Assembly (NCBI GenBank): GCA_028699365.1
Contig: JAQVUQ010000161.1
Location: forward strand, 1-6,588
Reading direction: 5' to 3'
DNA length: 6,588 nucleotides
Origin: UBA5359 sp028699365 [NCBI: bacterium]
GTDB lineage: Bacteria; UBP13; UBA5359
Within the stretch, counting starts at the first letter, position 1, and each line of letters starts with the position of its first letter. Shown piece by piece: positions 5,209-6,588 of the stretch. The translations under genes were made by a program, and so were the position numbers. Under the pieces are notes generated by a model. The model searched no databases. It saw only the letters and a program-made list of their open reading frames with translations, and was not told the DNA's origin.

Positions 5209-6494
5209 GTTTGGGAGATGAAGTGTTGCGTTCTGAAGACATGGAACAGGTAATAAGAGAAGCCGACATCAGGCAGGGAGAGGTAATTGCGCTTCTGCAG
5301 GAGCTGGTGAGAATACCCTCGGTAAATACACCCCCTTACGGCGATGAAAAAGTCGTTCAGGAGTACTACGCCCGGCACCTGAGATCGCTGGGGATGTCAG
5401 TCGAAATATATGAAGTCGATGAAGTGCCCGGGTTCGACACCCACCCCGGCCGGCTTGAAACCCATGACATGGCAGGACGGCCTAACGTTGTAGGAGTTCT
5501 CCCGGGCAGCGGAGGCGGAAGAAGCCTCCTGCTCTTCTCACATGCAGATGTTGAGCAGCCCGGAGATCCGGCATTATGGACGGACGGAGATCCTTGGAGC
5601 GGCAGATACAGCCAGGGACACATCTTCGGTCGCGGGGCAGGAGACGATAAGTGCGGCATGGCTATAGGAGCAGCCGTGGTAAAGATACTGACAGCCGCCG
5701 GTATCAGGCTGAAAGGAGATCTGATCCTGGCATCCGTCTCCGACGAAGAGCAGGGCGGAGCCAACGGGACGGTAGCCCTGTTCGCCAAAGGTTGTCGTGC
5801 CGATGCCAGTATAAACCTGGACGGAGTAAACAATGAGATCAATACGGCTAATCCGGGAGGCGGCAAATGCACCGTCGATTTCACCGTTGACGGGTCCCAG
5901 ATGAATGCCGAGAGACTGCTTCGATGCCTGAACAGCTTTGAAGAGAGAATCACGCAATTCAAAGCCGAGCGCAGGAGCAAGTTTGAAGAACACCCCCTCC
6001 TGGGGCCGCCGGCGGTCGAAAGACAGTATATAGCAAACATGACGAATATTCACTTGGGCACAGACGATAACAGGCACGGATCGTTCGATATATGGCTTTA
6101 TATGCTTCCCGGAGAAACGAGCGATGATTTATGCAGCCGATTCGAGGCATGTATATCCGATATGAGTTCCGAGTGTACGTATTCCGTCCAGTGGATACCC
6201 CGGTTCTTGCTTCCATCCGAGGTGCTGGACCATCCGTTTGTGGAAAGCATAGTGAATTCCTACCAGGCAGCTACCGGCAAACCCGCGGCAGTTCAAGGCG
6301 GCCCTATGTCTGATATGGGGATGGCAAATGCATACGGCGGATATCCGTGTATTGCTCTGGGCCCCGGCAGATGGGGAACCGAAGGTTCGGTACATCTGCC
6401 GAACGAATACGTGCTGGTGCAGGATGTCATGGATTGCTTGAAGGCCGTATTGTTGTGTGCCATGGATTGGTGCGGGTATACAACTTGCGGATGA
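5205..6494 (+). CDS. M20-family metallo-hydrolase (ArgE/DapE-like deacylase)
   Basis: The 429-residue product has all the metal-site motifs of M20 zinc peptidases and deacylases, which cleave N-acyl amino acids or peptides. SHADV (112-116) gives ligand H113 and D115. GRGAGDDKCG (142-151) gives bridging D147. SDEEQGG (179-185) holds the catalytic Glu and metal-ligand Glu (E181/E182). LDG (205-207) gives D206, and VHLPNEYV (396-403) gives the last ligand H397. A dimerisation or lid domain probably spans about 215-330. The N-terminal VIALLQELVRIPSVNTPPYGDE (27-48) is typical of the family. Its closest style is the ArgE/DapE/CPG2 group; acetylornithine deacetylase or succinyl-diaminopimelate desuccinylase cannot be assigned without a tree. 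The protein is cytoplasmic. It is translationally coupled to the acetyltransferase, so it may act on the same metabolite or a later intermediate. Three Cys sit in the last 12 residues (418, 423, 428). Confidence 0.92.
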   Translation: MSLGDEVLRSEDMEQVIREADIRQGEVIALLQELVRIPSVNTPPYGDEKVVQEYYARHLRSLGMSVEIYEVDEVPGFDTHPGRLETHDMAGRPNVVGVLPGSGGGRSLLLFSHADVEQPGDPALWTDGDPWSGRYSQGHIFGRGAGDDKCGMAIGAAVVKILTAAGIRLKGDLILASVSDEEQGGANGTVALFAKGCRADASINLDGVNNEINTANPGGGKCTVDFTVDGSQMNAERLLRCLNSFEERITQFKAERRSKFEEHPLLGPPAVERQYIANMTNIHLGTDDNRHGSFDIWLYMLPGETSDDLCSRFEACISDMSSECTYSVQWIPRFLLPSEVLDHPFVESIVNSYQAATGKPAAVQGGPMSDMGMANAYGGYPCIALGPGRWGTEGSVHLPNEYVLVQDVMDCLKAVLLCAMDWCGYTTCG

Positions 6495-6504
6495 GTTGTT
6501 TTTT
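6480..6504 (+). terminator. Weak intrinsic terminator overlapping the M20 stop codon
   Basis: ACAACT (6480-6485) and AGTTGT (6494-6499) form a 6-bp stem with an 8-nt loop that contains most of the TGA stop. A T run follows to 6504. The form is right for rho-independent termination, but the stem has only two GC pairs, so it would be weak. Confidence 0.4.
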
Positions 6505-6506
6505 GC

Positions 6507-6541
6507 ATTGCGAATTCTAAATTCCAGCTTCTGATTTCTGC
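6507..6541. repeat. Degenerate 7-bp tandem repeat, five units
   Basis: Five consecutive heptamers can be aligned: ATTGCGA, ATTCTAA, ATTCCAG, CTTCTGA and TTTCTGC. The consensus is about NTTCTGA, and TT is kept at positions 2-3 in every unit. It lies in non-coding DNA just after the M20 gene. Short tandem heptamers of this kind occur dispersed between genes in several bacterial groups. I see nothing else recognisable from 6542 to the end. Confidence 0.45.
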
Positions 6542-6588
6542 GCGGCAAATATTACCATACCCCCGATATCCGACGCTCCGGCTATAGC

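Noticed and set aside
5366-6040. 224-residue minus-strand open frame
   Set aside because: It is antisense to the M20 gene, across its metal-binding motifs. The product is low-complexity (rich in Pro, Ser and Arg) and matches no family I know.
1-6588. tRNA, rRNA, CRISPR array, insertion sequence or integrase
   Set aside because: I saw no cloverleaf, rRNA-like core, regularly spaced repeats, terminal inverted repeats or transposase-like protein on either strand.

Overview
The window is a chromosomal fragment from a bacterium that I cannot name. Base composition looks moderate (estimated by eye as slightly above 50% GC). Genes are tightly packed and have clear Shine-Dalgarno sites. The gene content is that of a glycan-using heterotroph, probably uncultured. 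The DUF6259-type protein and the heptamer repeat would suit phyla such as Planctomycetota, Lentisphaerota, Armatimonadota or related candidate groups, but a glycan-degrading Firmicute cannot be excluded. No phage, insertion sequence, tRNA, rRNA or CRISPR was seen.

Layout: four protein genes form two divergent two-gene operons around a 235-bp intergenic region (4149-4383). Leftward, a complete GH20 beta-N-acetylhexosaminidase gene (4148 to 2250) is followed after 14 nt by a large gene that starts at 2235 and runs open off the left edge. It gives 745 codons with no stop. It looks like a DUF6259-type protein: a beta-sandwich followed by a TIM barrel, resembling alpha-glycosidase-like enzymes. 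Rightward, an aminoglycoside-3-N-acetyltransferase-fold gene (4384-5208) overlaps by ATGA an M20-family metallo-hydrolase/deacylase gene (5205-6494). A weak terminator-like hairpin and a degenerate 7-bp tandem repeat follow.

The intergenic region is rich in structure. Two TATAAT -10 elements face outward with interlocked -35 elements. A 14-bp palindrome lies almost exactly midway between them. There is also a TTTGCCA direct repeat at 21-bp spacing, a terminator-like hairpin early in the rightward leader, and an inverted repeat abutting the GH20 ribosome-binding site.

How the genes may work together (inference): none of the four proteins shows a signal peptide or membrane segment, so they should act in the cytoplasm on imported or internal compounds. 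The leftward operon would trim glycans carrying N-acetylhexosamine. The rightward operon pairs a predicted amine acyltransferase with a predicted deacylase, probably on a small amine-bearing molecule. The shared control region suggests joint regulation, perhaps as an amino-sugar or glycoconjugate utilisation locus. No transporter or regulator is visible in the window.
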